Shown piece after piece: positions 9,079 to 20,669 of a stretch of 64,000 nucleotides of DNA. The translations under genes and the position numbers were made by a program. Source of the DNA: Eurosta solidaginis. Taxonomy: Eukaryota; Arthropoda; Insecta; Diptera; Tephritidae. The first letter of the stretch is position 1. Each line of letters starts with the position of its first letter. Where the stretch lies: NCBI RefSeq assembly GCF_040869045.1, contig NC_090319.1:228074490-228138489 (forward strand), given 5' to 3'. The notes beneath the pieces were generated by a model, which was given only the letters and a program-made list of their open reading frames with translations, was not told where the DNA came from and did no database searches.

Positions 9079-11434
9079 AAGCTTAGTGGAAAATCAATGT
9101 TCGCGCAAAATTAAAATACTACGTTCGGATAATGGCACTGAATACACGAATAACAAATTTAAAGAATTTCTTATGAAAAATGGTATTGTGCACCAAACGT
9201 CTGCCCCATATACACCTGAGGAAAATGGTGTGGCAGAACGTTTCAATAGAACAATAGTGGAGAGAGTGCGGTGTATGCTTGTTGACTCGGGTTTGAGTAA
9301 AAGTTTTTGGGCTGAGGCATCGGTAACTGCAGCTTACATTTTAAATCGAACTCCGTGCGGCAAAGAGTCGCGTTGTCCAGAAGAAATCTGGTCAAACAAA
9401 AAATAATCGCTTAAGCATATACGGGTTTTTGGCTGTAAAGCCATGGTGCATGTGCCCAAAGAAAAACGACAAAAACTGGATGTAAAATCCGCAGAATGTA
9501 TAATGGTTGGTTACTGTAACGCTTCAAAAGCATATCGGTTATTTGAACCAAAATCACGCAAAATTATCGTAAGCCGTGACGTTGTTTTTATTGAAAATCG
9601 AGAGTTAAAAGCACACGATACCCAACTTTTCTTTGACTTATCTGACTCCTGTGACGTTCTCAATTTAGGGGCAGAAAAGTGTGATGAATTTTCAAACTTT
9701 AAAGACGAACCAAACGTAAAAGTTGAAGATGGATTAAGTGAAGATGTACGCGCAAACTCACCAAGCTTCGAAAGTGCGGATTCTGAATTAGATACTGACG
9801 AAAACTTTTTGCGGCGTTCCGAAAGATTAGCAACCAAACAAGGTAAATGTAATTTTAATTTTGTTGCTATCGATAATGTTTCAAAAGATCCCGAAACGCT
9901 TAATGACACAATCTCTGGCGAAAACGCCGAAGACTGGATGCTCGCAGTAAATGAAGAAATGTCGTCGCACCGTTCAAACAACACTTTGGTTTTGACTGAG
10001 CTACCACCCGGCAAGAAAGTTATCAAATCAAAATGGGTGTTTAAGACAAAACGAGACGCTAGTGGTGAAGTAGTTCGACATAAAGCTAGACTAGTCATTA
10101 AAGGTTTTAGCCAAGAGAAGGGCGTTAACTACGATGAGACATTTGCTCCGGTTGTCAGATACACATCAATTCGATTGCTGCTCGCCATTGCAGCTAAGCA
10201 TAACTTGTTTATTCATCAAATGGGTGCCGTAACCGCTTTTTTGAACGCTGAATTAAAAGACGAGATCTATATGGCGCAGCCAGATGGCTTCGACGATAAA
10301 TCTGGTCGCGTATGCAGGCTACAAAAATCACTTTATGGCCTTAAGCAATCGAGTAGGCTTTGGAATGAGAAGTTTAACGATGTTTTGTTGAGCCTTGGTT
10401 TGGCTCGTAGCGACATCGACCAATGTGTTTATTATCGAACAAATGATAACGAAAAATTGTTTGTTGCTGTATACGTCGATGATGTACTTCTCTTTTCCAA
10501 CAATACTGAGGCGATATCAAAGCTTAAACGAGAGTTGTCATCGATCTTCAAGATGAAAGACATCGGTGAAGTCTCTTCAGTATTAGGCATGCGTGTTAGA
10601 AGGAACAATGATACAGGTACTATTAAAATAGATCAATCACAGTACGTAGCTGACTTATTGCAACGATTCGGAATGTCTGATTGCAACCCAGTATCCACGC
10701 CGATTGATTTAAATCAACGAATTAGTTCCAAGATGTGTCCGTCAACTGAAAGTGAAAAACAAGAAATGCGAGAGATTCCATACATGCAGGCAATCGGGTG
10801 CTTACTTTTCGCATCACAAATAACACGCCCAGACATTTGCTTTGCTGTAAATTTATTGAGTAGGTTTTCTACAAACCCAGGAAAGGCACACTGGGTTGCA
10901 GCAAAGCGTATTATGAGATACCTTAAGGGTACCATTGGCAAAGGTTTAGTTTTCACTCAGGAAGTCAGTGATATTACAGGATTCTGCGACGCTGACTGGG
11001 GTAGTGATCTTGATGATAGAAGATCGACCACGGGTTATGTGTTCAAATATCAAGGTTGCGCCATTTCCTGGTGTACGCGCAGACAACGCACTGTAGCGCT
11101 CTCGTCGACCGAAGCAGAATTCATGGCAATCACTGCTGCCATTCAAGAAGCACTGTGGCTACAACGTTTTTTTAATTAATTGGAAACAGGGGCAATGAAA
11201 TCACTTATTTTACATTGCGACAATAAAAGCGCCATTCAGATTGCAACAAACAATTCATATTCACCCCGAACCAAACACGTACATATCAAGCACCAGTTTA
11301 TTCAACAAAATCTAAAAAGTTGTAAGATCTGTCTTAATTACATTTCTACGAATGACATGGCTGCTGATATTCTCACCAAAAGCGTATCTAAGGGCAAACA
11401 TACTCATCTTTCTGAAGCTCTTGGACTTGCTTAA
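9002..11434 (+). pseudogene. pol: Copia integrase core, RT and RNase H, copy 2 (two stops)
   Basis: One frame interrupted by TAA at 9404-9406 (CAA in units 1 and 3) and TAA at 11177-11179 (GAA elsewhere). The segment between is open and covers the end of integrase, the linker, the complete RT with YVDDVLLF, and most of RNase H including DADWGSD and SSTEAEF. The last 84 codons resume after the second stop and end with the element's C-terminus at 11434. Confidence 0.9.
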
Positions 11435-11538
11435 GTTAATACTTAATATATTTATTCATTTCTATAAACATTTCATCAAAACATGTACATAATTTTTATT
11501 CGTATACATATTTAAAAAGAATTGTCATTCAGGAAAGG

Positions 11539-11707
11539 TGTTGTGAATTAGCTTAGTGAATGACCCTTCATATATTTAATGCAACCCTGAATATATCATT
11601 AAATGTGAAATAAAGAACATGTCCTCACTTCCGTTTGAATAACAATTGTGCTTACATGCCTTTAATTTATCCATTGTGCAAATCGGTTTGTATCTTTAAA
11701 ATCAACA
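11539..11707 (+). repeat. Copia 3' LTR, copy 2
   Basis: 169 bp with the 3'-type variants, preceded by the polypurine tract AGGAAAGG at 11531-11538 and followed by CTAAG and the resumed Penelope sequence. Confidence 0.92.
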
Positions 11708-12380
11708 CTAAGCTAGTCTGATGTTCTGTTGTTTAATTACGTCTTGTGTTAAGATTTATGTTAGCCTGGGAATGTGAGTGACACTGTGATATGGTTTTGT
11801 TTCATTGTTTGTTGTTGTTCTTAGTGATTGGTTTTGTTGAATTTGATTAAATTTTTTGTATGTATTATTATTATGTTTCATTTCCTTAATTTAATGCCTT
11901 AATTTAAATGTAAGTGGAATTTAAAAATTTATAAATCAATGTTAAATGTGAATATGTGTATTTGTGATAATTTCAAATAAATGTTATTGTTGTTTTTGTG
12001 TTTTTATTGTTCATAAATACAGAACCGCTCCAGAAGAAGTCAAAGAAATTTGGCGAAACGTCGAGCTGTAAGGTGGAATAAATTGTTTTATTTGCATTAC
12101 TCCAGAATAGATCGGAAAAGCTTACCAAAAAAATATATGCATAAAATATTTTTATTTTTTTTTAATATTTTTTTTTTGTTATTTTCAGTTTTAAAATATT
12201 AATAATCAAAAATTCTCATTTTTAAGTCATTCAAAAATTTTCATGTAAAAATAAAACTCAATTCAAAAATTATTTAAAAATTAAAGTATAAAGTACAAAG
12301 TATAATATTTTGTTATAATAGTTAACACTATTTACTCCCCTTCCAAGAAAATTTAAAACAAATAAATAATTAATTAATTA
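11708..12380. repeat. Penelope remnant, inverted arm and 245-bp fragment, unit 2
   Basis: Equivalent of 3713-4385: continuation of the interrupted Penelope copy, then the inverted arm, then the AT-rich fragment (12135-12380). Nothing else is seen in this stretch. Confidence 0.82.
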
Positions 12381-12669
12381 CAGCTCGACGTTTCGTTTCC
12401 TTGGCTTCTTCTGGAGCGGTTCTGTATTTATTAACAATAAAAACACAAAAACAACAATAACATTAATTTGAAATTATCACAAATACACATATTCACATTT
12501 AACATTGATTTATAAATTTTTAAATTTCACTTACATTTAAATTACGGCATTAAATTAAGGGAATGAAACATAATAACAGAAGTAAAAAATAAAAATACAA
12601 AAAATAAAAATACAAGAAATAAAACGATACCATCTACTGTGATACACTTGTCATACTAAAAGTAAAATC

Positions 12670-14672
12670 TTATAAGCATAGTATGTTAGTGGCAGCGATA
12701 CCATCTGTGTCCTCTTTCTTATTCATAGTTTTTTCCCTATTTTGCAAAATTCTTACGCTTTCTAATGTATATCGTGTTTTCTCTCTAGCTTCTTTGTCTA
12801 TTATTTTTGTGTTTGCGAAGTCAGCGATGTGTGTCATTGCGTGTTGTGATAGAGCTGTATTTTGTTTTTGTTTCCTGATATCAGCTTCATGTTCGGCTAG
12901 TCGTGTACCCAAAGCGCGCTTAGTTGTTCCTATATAGACTTTGTTGCATTTTTTCTTGTTATTTCCTTTGCATTATATTTTGTAAACCACATTGCTTTGT
13001 TGTTCTCTGTTTATAGGGGTTTTTTTTTGTAAAGCATCTTGATAATGTGTGATTTGATTTGTAAGCTAGTCTGATGTTCTCTTGTTGAATTACGTCTTGT
13101 GTTAAGTTTTCTGTTAGCCTGGGAATGTGAGTGACACTGTGATATTGTTTTGTTTCATTGTTTGTTGTTGTTGCTAGTGATTGGTTTTGTTGAATTTGAT
13201 TTAATTTTTGTTCCATGAGGTCAGATATAAGGTAGTCAGGGTAATTATTTCTTTTTAGCGTCATTTGTATTTTCTTTATGTTGCCGTCATGAAATTGCTG
13301 ATGGCTGATAGTCAAGATTTTGTGTATAAGGTTTTTGGCGGTGTTAATTTTATACTTTCTTGGTTGTATTGAAAAAAAGTTTATTAGGCGCCCAGACGCT
13401 GTTGGCTTAGAGTACCAGTCTAATATTAAGTTATTTTTTGTTTTATGTATACGGGCATATAGAAAACGTATACTATTGTTTTTTTCCATTTTCATAGTGA
13501 ATTGTAATCTGCTATGGTATTGGTTCAGTGTTTTAAGTATGATATTTGCATCATCTCTTTGGACAATGGCAAATATGTCGTCCACATACTTTACAAGAAA
13601 CTTAATGCCTTTTTGCTGCCTTTTGAGCTCCGAGTATGTGCTATTTAAAAGATCATCCATTATTATATCCGCGATCGTGGGGGAAAGGGGGTTACCCATC
13701 GGCATTCCAAAAGACTGACTGTATATATTATTGTTACATATGAAATAGTTGTTCTCCTTTAATCATAACTCTAAAATACTTTGAAATTTATTCCTCGGTA
13801 TGTTAGTATTGTTTTGAATCTTGTCCCATTTTTTTCATAATTATCTTTATAGCTAGGTTCGTCGGTATGTTGGTAAAGATGGAGAGAATATCAAAGGATA
13901 CCAAAACATCTTCATGACTTATGATCATATCTTTCAATCTCTCTTTTAATTCAAATGCATTTTTTATGTTGTACTCCTCCGAAATTAAATTTTTTAAGAT
14001 TTTTCCTACGTGTTTGGATAAATTGTAGCATGGGAAGTTAATAGAGGACGCTATAGGACGCAAGGGAAAATCGGGTTCATGTATTTTCGGTAGCCCGTAC
14101 AGTCTTGGAGCGGTTGCCGCTGAGCTGGATAATTATTGTTTCTCTCTTAGTGTTATATATTTTCCCTTATAAAGCTCATCAACAATATTGTTGTTTTTCC
14201 TTTGTAATGTATTTGTTGGATCGACTCGAATAACTTTGCATGTGTTCTTGTCCCCTAGTACTTCGTCAATCTTTTGAGTGTAATCTGTCTTATATAAAAC
14301 GACTGTTTTGTTTATTTTGTCCGCATCAGTTACAATTATATCCTCTTCGTGTGACTTTAAAAAGGATTTAGTTTTGTTGTAGGCTTCTATAATAAATTTT
14401 TCGGCCGAATTGTGTTTTATGTGCCTCTTAAATTGTTGAATTTTGAAGCTTACTTTGTTTCTGGCTACTTCTTTGTCATTTTCGTTCTCAAGTCCTTGAA
14501 TTATTTGTTCAACCTCTGCTATCAAATGTATTGGTGAAAAGTTCTTTCGCGTTGTTGGTAGTGTAATTTTTAATTTGAGCTTTGAAAGTTTGTATTCATG
14601 TGGTTGTAATAGTTCCTCATTTTGTTGGGTGTTGTTGTTTTTGTAGTTGATGTGACGTTTATAGATCTTTCT
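12670..14672 (-). pseudogene. Penelope-like RT + GIY-YIG polyprotein, unit 2 (broken)
   Basis: Same domains as unit 1 inside the element copy at 12381-14839. It differs from unit 1 by an in-frame Asn codon in the N-terminal part (an extra AAT near 14188) but shares the TAA near 14133, the extra T near 13828, the TGA at 13763-13765 and the RT/endonuclease frameshift. The RT block with PMGNPLSP and YVDDI is open from 13705 down to 12959. Confidence 0.87.
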
Positions 14673-14839
14673 TTAGTATAAGGGTATATGCATATGTGTT
14701 TATTGTTGAATTTTTCGGGCAGGCTTTCCGGCAATTATAATTTTAAAATTGTTTCCGATCGGTTTGATTGTTATGAATATATTTTTTTAGTAAGCTTTTC
14801 CGATCTATTCTGGAGTAGTGCAAAAAAAAACAATTTATT

Positions 14840-15517
14840 CCACCTTACAGTTCTGTATTTATCAACAATAAAAACACAAAAACAACAATAACATTAATTT
14901 GAAACTATCACAAATACACATATTTACATTTAACATTGATTCATACATTTTTAAATTTCACTTACATTTAAATTACGGCATTAAATTAAGGAAATGAAAC
15001 ATAATTTACAGAAGTAAAAAATAAAAATGCAAAAAATAAAAATACAAGAAATAAAACGATACCATCAACTGTGGTACACTTGTCATACTAAAAGTAAAAT
15101 CTTATAAACCTAGTATGTTAGTGGCAGCGATACCATCTGTGTCCTCTTTCTTATTTATAGTTTTTTCCCTATTTTGAAAAATTCTTAGGCTTTCTAATGT
15201 ATATCGTGTTTTCTCTCTAGCTTCTTTGTCTATTATTTTTGTGTTTGCGAAGTCAGCGATGTGTGTTATTGCGTATTGTGAGAGAGCTGTTGTTGTACAG
15301 AGAGATGTATTTTGGTTTTGTTTCCAGATATCAGCTTCATTTTCGGCTAATCGTGTACCCAAAGAGCGCTTAGTTGTTCCTATATAGACTTTGTTGCATT
15401 TTTCCTTGTTATTTCCTTTGCATTCTATTTGGCAAACCACATTGCTTTGTTGTTCTCTGTTTATAGGGGTTTTTGTTCTTGTAAAGCATCTTGATAATGT
15501 GTGGTTTGATTTATAAG
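14840..15517 (-). mobile_element. Partial Penelope copy, unit 2, interrupted by copia copy 3
   Basis: Equivalent of 6841-7518. It contains the GIY-YIG frame (15515 down to 15102) with the same 7-residue insertion as unit 1 and ends at the copia 5' LTR at 15518. Confidence 0.84.
15102..15515 (-). CDS. GIY-YIG endonuclease domain of Penelope, unit 2 partial copy
   Basis: Open frame to the natural stop with NKVYIGTTKRSLGTRLAENE. Two residues differ from unit 1 (a Phe for Leu in the RILQNRE segment and a Gly near the C-terminus). It has no start of its own and no upstream RT in frame, because copia separates it from any upstream part. Confidence 0.78.
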   Translation of the reverse strand, partial: YKSNHTLSRCFTRTKTPINREQQSNVVCQIECKGNNKEKCNKVYIGTTKRSLGTRLAENEADIWKQNQNTSLCTTTALSQYAITHIADFANTKIIDKEAREKTRYTLESLRIFQNREKTINKKEDTDGIAATNILGL

Positions 15518-15689
15518 TGTTGTGAATTAGCTTAGTGAATGACCCTTCTTCACATATTTAATGCAACCCTGAATATATCATTAAATGTCAAATAAAGAAC
15601 ATGTCCTCACTTCCGTTTGAATTACAATTGTGCTTACACGCCTTTAATTTATCCATTGTGCAAATCGGTTTGTATCTTTAAAATCAACA
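15518..15689 (+). repeat. Copia 5' LTR, copy 3
   Basis: 172 bp with the 5'-type variants, ending AATCAACA directly before the primer-binding site GGTTATGGGCC. Confidence 0.92.
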
Positions 15690-15805
15690 GGTTATGGGCC
15701 TATATGATAACGCGCATAAATTATAAATTATGTAATTCTCGAAGTCTAACAAAATCTTAGCGATCGGTCGCATAAAGTATTATTCCATAAATTTTTCACA
15801 TCATA

Positions 15806-16543
15806 ATGGCGGCAAACCACAATAATTTATAGTTTGATAAGCTAAAAGGCCGTGAAAATTTTGATGTGTGGAAGCTCCATGCAAAATCATATCTGGTTAT
15901 AAAAGGGTGCTGGGAAGTAGTAAAAACAGGACTACAAGCAAATCCTCCAGAAAAAGATAAGCAGGCAGATCAGCGGGCACTTGCAGAAATCACGCTAATG
16001 ATTGAGCCGATAAATTTTTCGCACATCGCGACAGCTACGACGGCCAAGGAAGCTTGGGATGCCTTAGTATCGGCGTATGAAGATTCCGGACTAACGCGTA
16101 AAGTTGAGTTGTTGAAACAACTCGTACAATGCAAGCTTTCAGACTTCTCCTCAATGCATGAGTACCTAAATACATTGGTCATGACGTCTATAAAAGTGAG
16201 AACCGGTGGTTTGAATATTGATGACGAAGTTACCGCATCATTGATATTGGCAGGTTTACCAGATGAATTTCGAGCTTTGGTCTTAGCAATCGAAAATTCA
16301 AAACAACAGCTTACGATCGATAATGTGAAAACACTATTATTGCAAGAGGCAAAATTTGATAAACCAAATGGTGATTGCGCTTTATATTCCAAAAGTAAAT
16401 ATAAGCCTAAATTTGTCAAGTGCCACACTTGCAAAGAATTGGGACATTATGCTAAACAATGTCCAAATAAAAGAAAAAGGAACAACACTGGCCCAAAGAC
16501 TGAGAAAATACTCTTTGCTTTCACACGACAGCCGCACAGCTGA
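15806..16543 (+). pseudogene. gag: Copia gag, copy 3 (nonsense at codon 9)
   Basis: Same gag as copy 2, but TCG has become TAG at 15830-15832, nine codons after the ATG. The rest of the frame is open to 16543 and keeps the capsid region and the CHTCKELGHYAKQC knuckle. Translation could only restart at an internal Met, so particle formation is doubtful. Confidence 0.88.
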
Positions 16544-17078
16544 TTGGTACGTAGACTCTGGTGCAACAGCACATATGACGCAAAACAAACAATTGATTTC
16601 TAATGAAAAGCCGACAATTGGCAAAAATATTATTGTAGCGAATAATAAAAAAATTCCAGTGGTATCAAGCGGTACAGCAAAATTGTGTTTGTCCACAGGA
16701 CATGATGCAGTGCTCAACGTCGATTACGTACCCGAATAGTGTGTAAATTTACTTTCCGTGCGTGAAATGACTAAAAACGGCAACAAAAATTTAAATAAAA
16801 TCAAAAACACCTGTAGTGGTGTAGATTTCAACACTCCTAGTAAAGAGAAATGCATTGTGTGCATCAAGCGGAAACAAACCCGTGCTTCGTTCAAAGAGAG
16901 TGGCACTCGAGCTGAAAATTTGCTTGACCTGGTGCACTCAGATGTGGCAGGACCTTTCCAAGTAAAGTCACATTCGGGCTGTAGATTTTTTGTGACTTAT
17001 AGACGATTTCTCGAGAAAAATTACAGTCATACCAATCAAACACAAATCGGAAGTTTTCGAGGAATTTGTAAAATATAA
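16509..17078 (+). pseudogene. pol: Copia protease and integrase N-terminal part, copy 3
   Basis: Shared lesions again: frameshifted relative to gag, TAG at 16737-16739, missing pre-integrase histidines, frameshift near 17000. The protease site DSGATAHM and the first integrase Asp (LVHSDVAGPF) are both present. Confidence 0.85.
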
Positions 17079-19434
17079 AAGCTTAGTGGAAAATCAATGT
17101 TCGCGCAAAATTAAAATACTACGTTCGGATAATGGCACTGAATACACGAATAACAAATTTAAAGAATTTCTTATGAAAAATGGTATTGTGCACCAAACGT
17201 CTGCCCCATATACACCTGAGGAAAATGGTGTGGCAGAACGTTTCAATAGAACAATAGTGGAGAGAGTGCGGTGTATGCTTGTTGACTCGGGTTTGAGTAA
17301 AAGTTTTTGGGCTGAGACATCGGTAACTGCAGCTTACATTTTAAATCGAACTCCGTGCGGCAAAGAGTCGCGTTGTCCAGAAGAAATCTGGTCAAACAAA
17401 AAACAATCGCTTAAGCATATACGGGTTTTTGGCTGTAAAGCCATGGTGCACGTGCCCAAAGAAAAACGACAAAAACTGGATGTAAAATCCGCAGAATGTA
17501 TAATGGTTGGTTACTGTAACGCTTCAAAAGCATATCGGTTATTTGAACCAAAATCACGCAAAATTATCGTAAGCCGTGACGTTGTTTTTATTGAAAATCG
17601 AGAGTTAAAAGCACACGATACCCAACTTTTCTTTGACTTATCTGACTCCTGTGACGTTCTCAATTTAGGGGCAGAAAAGTGTGATGAATTTTCAAACTTT
17701 AAAGACGAACCAAACGTAAAAGTTGAAGATGGATTAAGTGAAGATGTACGTGCAGACTCACCAAGCTTCGAAAGTGCGGATTCTGAATTAGATACTGACG
17801 AAAACTTTTTGCGGCGTTCCGAAAGATTAGCAACCAAACAAGGTAAATGTAATTTTAATTTTGTTGCTATCGATAATGTTTCAAAAGATCCCGAAACGCT
17901 TAATGACACAATCTCTGGCGAAAACGCCGAAGACTGGATGCTCGCAGTAAATGAAGAAATGTCGTCGCACCGTTCAAACAACACTTTGGTTTTGACTGAG
18001 CTACCACCCGGCAAGAAAGTTATCAAATCAAAATGGGTGTTTAAGACAAAACGAGACGCTAGTGGTGAAGTAGTTCGACATAAAGCTAGACTAGTCATTA
18101 AAGGTTTTAGCCAAGAGAAGGGCGCTAACTACGATGAGACATTTGCTCCAGTTGTCAGATACACATCAATTCGATTGCTGCTCGCCATTGCAGCTAAGCA
18201 TAACTTGTTTATTCATCAAATGGGTGCCGTAACCGCTTTTTTGAACGCTGAATTAAAAGACGAGATCTATATGGCGCAGCCAGATGGCTTCGACGATAAA
18301 TCTGGTCGCGTATGCAGGCTACAAAAATCACTTTATGGCCTTAAGCAATCGAGTAGGCTTTGGAATGAGAAGTTTAGCGATGTTTTGTTGAGCCTTGGTT
18401 TGGCTCGTAGCGACATCGACCAATGTGTTTATTATCGAACAAATGATAACGAAAAATTGTTTGTTGCTGTATACGTCGATGATGTACTTCTCTTTTCCAA
18501 CAATACTGAGGCGATATCAAAGCTTAAACGAGAGTTGTCATCGATCTTCAAGATGAAAGACATCGGTGAAGTCTCTTCAGTATTAGGCATGCGTGTTAGA
18601 AGGAACAATGATACAGGTACTATTAAAATAGATCAATCACAGTACGTAGCTGACTTATTGCAACGATTCGGAATGTCTGATTGCAACCCAGTATCCACGC
18701 CGATTGATTTAAATCAACGAATTAGTTCCAAGATGTGTCCGTCAACTGAAAGTGAAAAACAAGAAATGCGAGAGATTTCATACATGCAGGCAATCGGGTG
18801 CTTACTTTTCGCATCACAAATAACACGCCCAGACATTTGCTTTGCTGTAAATTTATTGAGTAGGTTTTCTACAAACCCAGGAAAGGCACACTGGGTTGCA
18901 GCAAAGCGTATTATGAGATACCTTAAGGGTACCATTGGCAAAGGTTTAGTTTTCACTCAGGAAGTCAGTGATATTACAGGATTCTGCGACGCTGACTGGG
19001 GTAGTGATCTTGATGATAGAAGATCGACCACGGGTTATGTGTTCAAATATCAAGGTTGCGCCATTTCCTGGTGTACGCGCAGACAACGCACTGTAGCGCT
19101 CTCGTCGACCGAAGCAGAATTCATGGCAATCACTGCTGCCATTCAAGAAGCACTGTGGCTACAACGTTTTTTTAATGAATTGGAAACAGGGGCAATGAAA
19201 TCACTTATTTTACATTGCGACAATAAAAGCGCCATTCAGATTGCAACAAACAATTCATATTCACCCCGAACCAAACACGTACATATCAAGCACCAGTTTA
19301 TTCAACAAAATCTAAAAAGTTGTAAGATCTGTCTTAATTACATTTCTACGAATGACATGGCTGCTGATATTCTCACCAAAAGCGTATCTAAGGGCAAACA
19401 TACTCATCTTTCTGAAGCTCTTGGACTTGCTTAA
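17002..19434 (+). CDS. pol: Copia integrase core-RT-RNase H, copy 3 (open frame)
   Basis: The frame is open for 810 codons from 17002; there is no ATG at its start because it is the downstream part of a broken polyprotein. Integrase Asp lies near residue 43 (SDNGTEY) and Glu near 79 (NGVAERFNRT); a chromodomain-free acidic linker follows. The copia RT (Pfam RVT_2 type) begins around residue 310 (KSKWVFKTKRDASGEVVRHK), with the YVDDVLLF active site near 491-498. RNase H has DADWGSD near 661 and STEAEF near 702. RT and RNase H look catalytically complete, which makes this copy a possible donor of trans activity only if it is expressed in frame. Confidence 0.92.
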   Translation, partial: DDFSRKITVIPIKHKSEVFEEFVKYKSLVENQCSRKIKILRSDNGTEYTNNKFKEFLMKNGIVHQTSAPYTPEENGVAERFNRTIVERVRCMLVDSGLSKSFWAETSVTAAYILNRTPCGKESRCPEEIWSNKKQSLKHIRVFGCKAMVHVPKEKRQKLDVKSAECIMVGYCNASKAYRLFEPKSRKIIVSRDVVFIENRELKAHDTQLFFDLSDSCDVLNLGAEKCDEFSNFKDEPNVKVEDGLSEDVRADSPSFESADSELDTDENFLRRSERLATKQGKCNFNFVAIDNVSKDPETLNDTISGENAEDWMLAVNEEMSSHRSNNTLVLTELPPGKKVIKSKWVFKTKRDASGEVVRHKARLVIKGFSQEKGANYDETFAPVVRYTSIRLLLAIAAKHNLFIHQMGAVTAFLNAELKDEIYMAQPDGFDDKSGRVCRLQKSLYGLKQSSRLWNEKFSDVLLSLGLARSDIDQCVYYRTNDNEKLFVAVYVDDVLLFSNNTEAISKLKRELSSIFKMKDIGEVSSVLGMRVRRNNDTGTIKIDQSQYVADLLQRFGMSDCNPVSTPIDLNQRISSKMCPSTESEKQEMREISYMQAIGCLLFASQITRPDICFAVNLLSRFSTNPGKAHWVAAKRIMRYLKGTIGKGLVFTQEVSDITGFCDADWGSDLDDRRSTTGYVFKYQGCAISWCTRRQRTVALSSTEAEFMAITAAIQEALWLQRFFNELETGAMKSLILHCDNKSAIQIATNNSYSPRTKHVHIKHQFIQQNLKSCKICLNYISTNDMAADILTKSVSKGKHTHLSEALGLA

Positions 19435-19538
19435 GTTAATACTTAATATATTTATTCATTTCTATAAACATTTCATCAAAACATGTACATAATTTTTATT
19501 CGTATACATATTTAAAAAGAATTGTCATTCAGGAAAGG

Positions 19539-19707
19539 TGTTGTGAATTAGCTTAGTGAATGACCCTTCATATATTTAATGCAACCCTGAATATATCATT
19601 AAATGTGAAATAAAGAACATGTCCTCACTTCCGTTTGAATAACAATTGTGCTTACATGCCTTTAATTTATCCATTGTGCAAATCGGTTTGTATCTTTAAA
19701 ATCAACA
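19539..19707 (+). repeat. Copia 3' LTR, copy 3
   Basis: 169 bp, 3'-type variants, flanked by AGGAAAGG on the left and CTAAG on the right. Confidence 0.92.
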
Positions 19708-20380
19708 CTAAGCTAGTCTGATGTTCTGTTGTTTAATTACGTCTTGTGTTAAGTTTTATGTTAGCCTGGGAATGTGAGTGACACTGTGATATGGTTTTGT
19801 TTCATTGTTTGTTGTTGTTCTTAGTGATTGGTTTTGTTGAATTTGATTAAATTTTTTGTATGTATTATTATTATGTTTCATTTCCTTAATTTAATGCCTT
19901 AATTTAAATGTAAGTGGAATTTAAAAATTTATAAATCAATGTTAAATGTGAATATGTGTATTTGTGATAATTTCAAATAAATGTTATTGTTGTTTTTGTG
20001 TTTTTATTGTTCATAAATACAGAACCGCTCCAGAAGAAGTCAAAGAAATTTGGCGAAACGTCGAGCTGTAAGGTGGAATAAATTGTTTTATTTGCATTAC
20101 TCCAGAATAGATCGGAAAAGCTTACCAAAAAAATATATGCATAAAATATTTTTATTTTTTTTTAATATTTTTTTTTTGTTATTTTCAGTTTTAAAATATT
20201 AATAATCAAAAATTCTCATTTTTAAGTCATTCAAAAATTTTCATGTAAAAATAAAACTCAATTCAAAAATTATTTAAAAATTAAAGTATAAAGTACAAAG
20301 TATAATATTTTGTTATAATAGTTAACACTATTTACTCCCCTTCCAAGAAAATTTAAAACAAATAAATAATTAATTAATTA
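19708..20380. repeat. Penelope remnant, inverted arm and 245-bp fragment, unit 3
   Basis: Equivalent of 3713-4385 and 11708-12380, almost unchanged. The AT-rich fragment is 20135-20380. Confidence 0.82.
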
Positions 20381-20669
20381 CAGCTCGACGTTTCGTTTCC
20401 TTGGCTTCTTCTGGAGCGGTTCTGTATTTATTAACAATAAAAACACAAAAACAACAATAACATTAATTTGAAATTATCACAAATACACATATTCACATTT
20501 AACATTGATTTATAAATTTTTAAATTTCACTTACATTTAAATTACGGCATTAAATTAAGGGAATGAAACATAATAACAGAAGTAAAAAATAAAAATACAA
20601 AAAATAAAAATACAAGAAATAAAACGATACCATCTACTGTGATACACTTGTCATACTAAAAGTAAAATC

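Larger units (their letters stand above)
7519..11707 (+). mobile_element. Copia-like retrotransposon, copy 2 (unit 2), LTR to LTR
   Basis: The first copy seen in full: 5' LTR 7519-7689, primer site from 7690, gag from 7806, pol to 11434, polypurine tract 11531-11538, 3' LTR 11539-11707, total 4189 bp. The flanks are ATAAG and CTAAG. It is shorter than Drosophila copia (about 5.1 kb) because of short LTRs and a deletion before the integrase. Gag is intact here, but pol has two private nonsense codons. Confidence 0.94.
15518..19707 (+). mobile_element. Copia-like retrotransposon, copy 3 (unit 3), LTR to LTR
   Basis: 5' LTR 15518-15689 (172 bp), primer site GGTTATGGGCC at 15690, gag from 15806, pol to 19434, polypurine tract 19531-19538, 3' LTR 19539-19707. 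It has the best preserved pol of the array but a TAG at codon 9 of gag (15830-15832), shared with unit 4. Confidence 0.94.
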
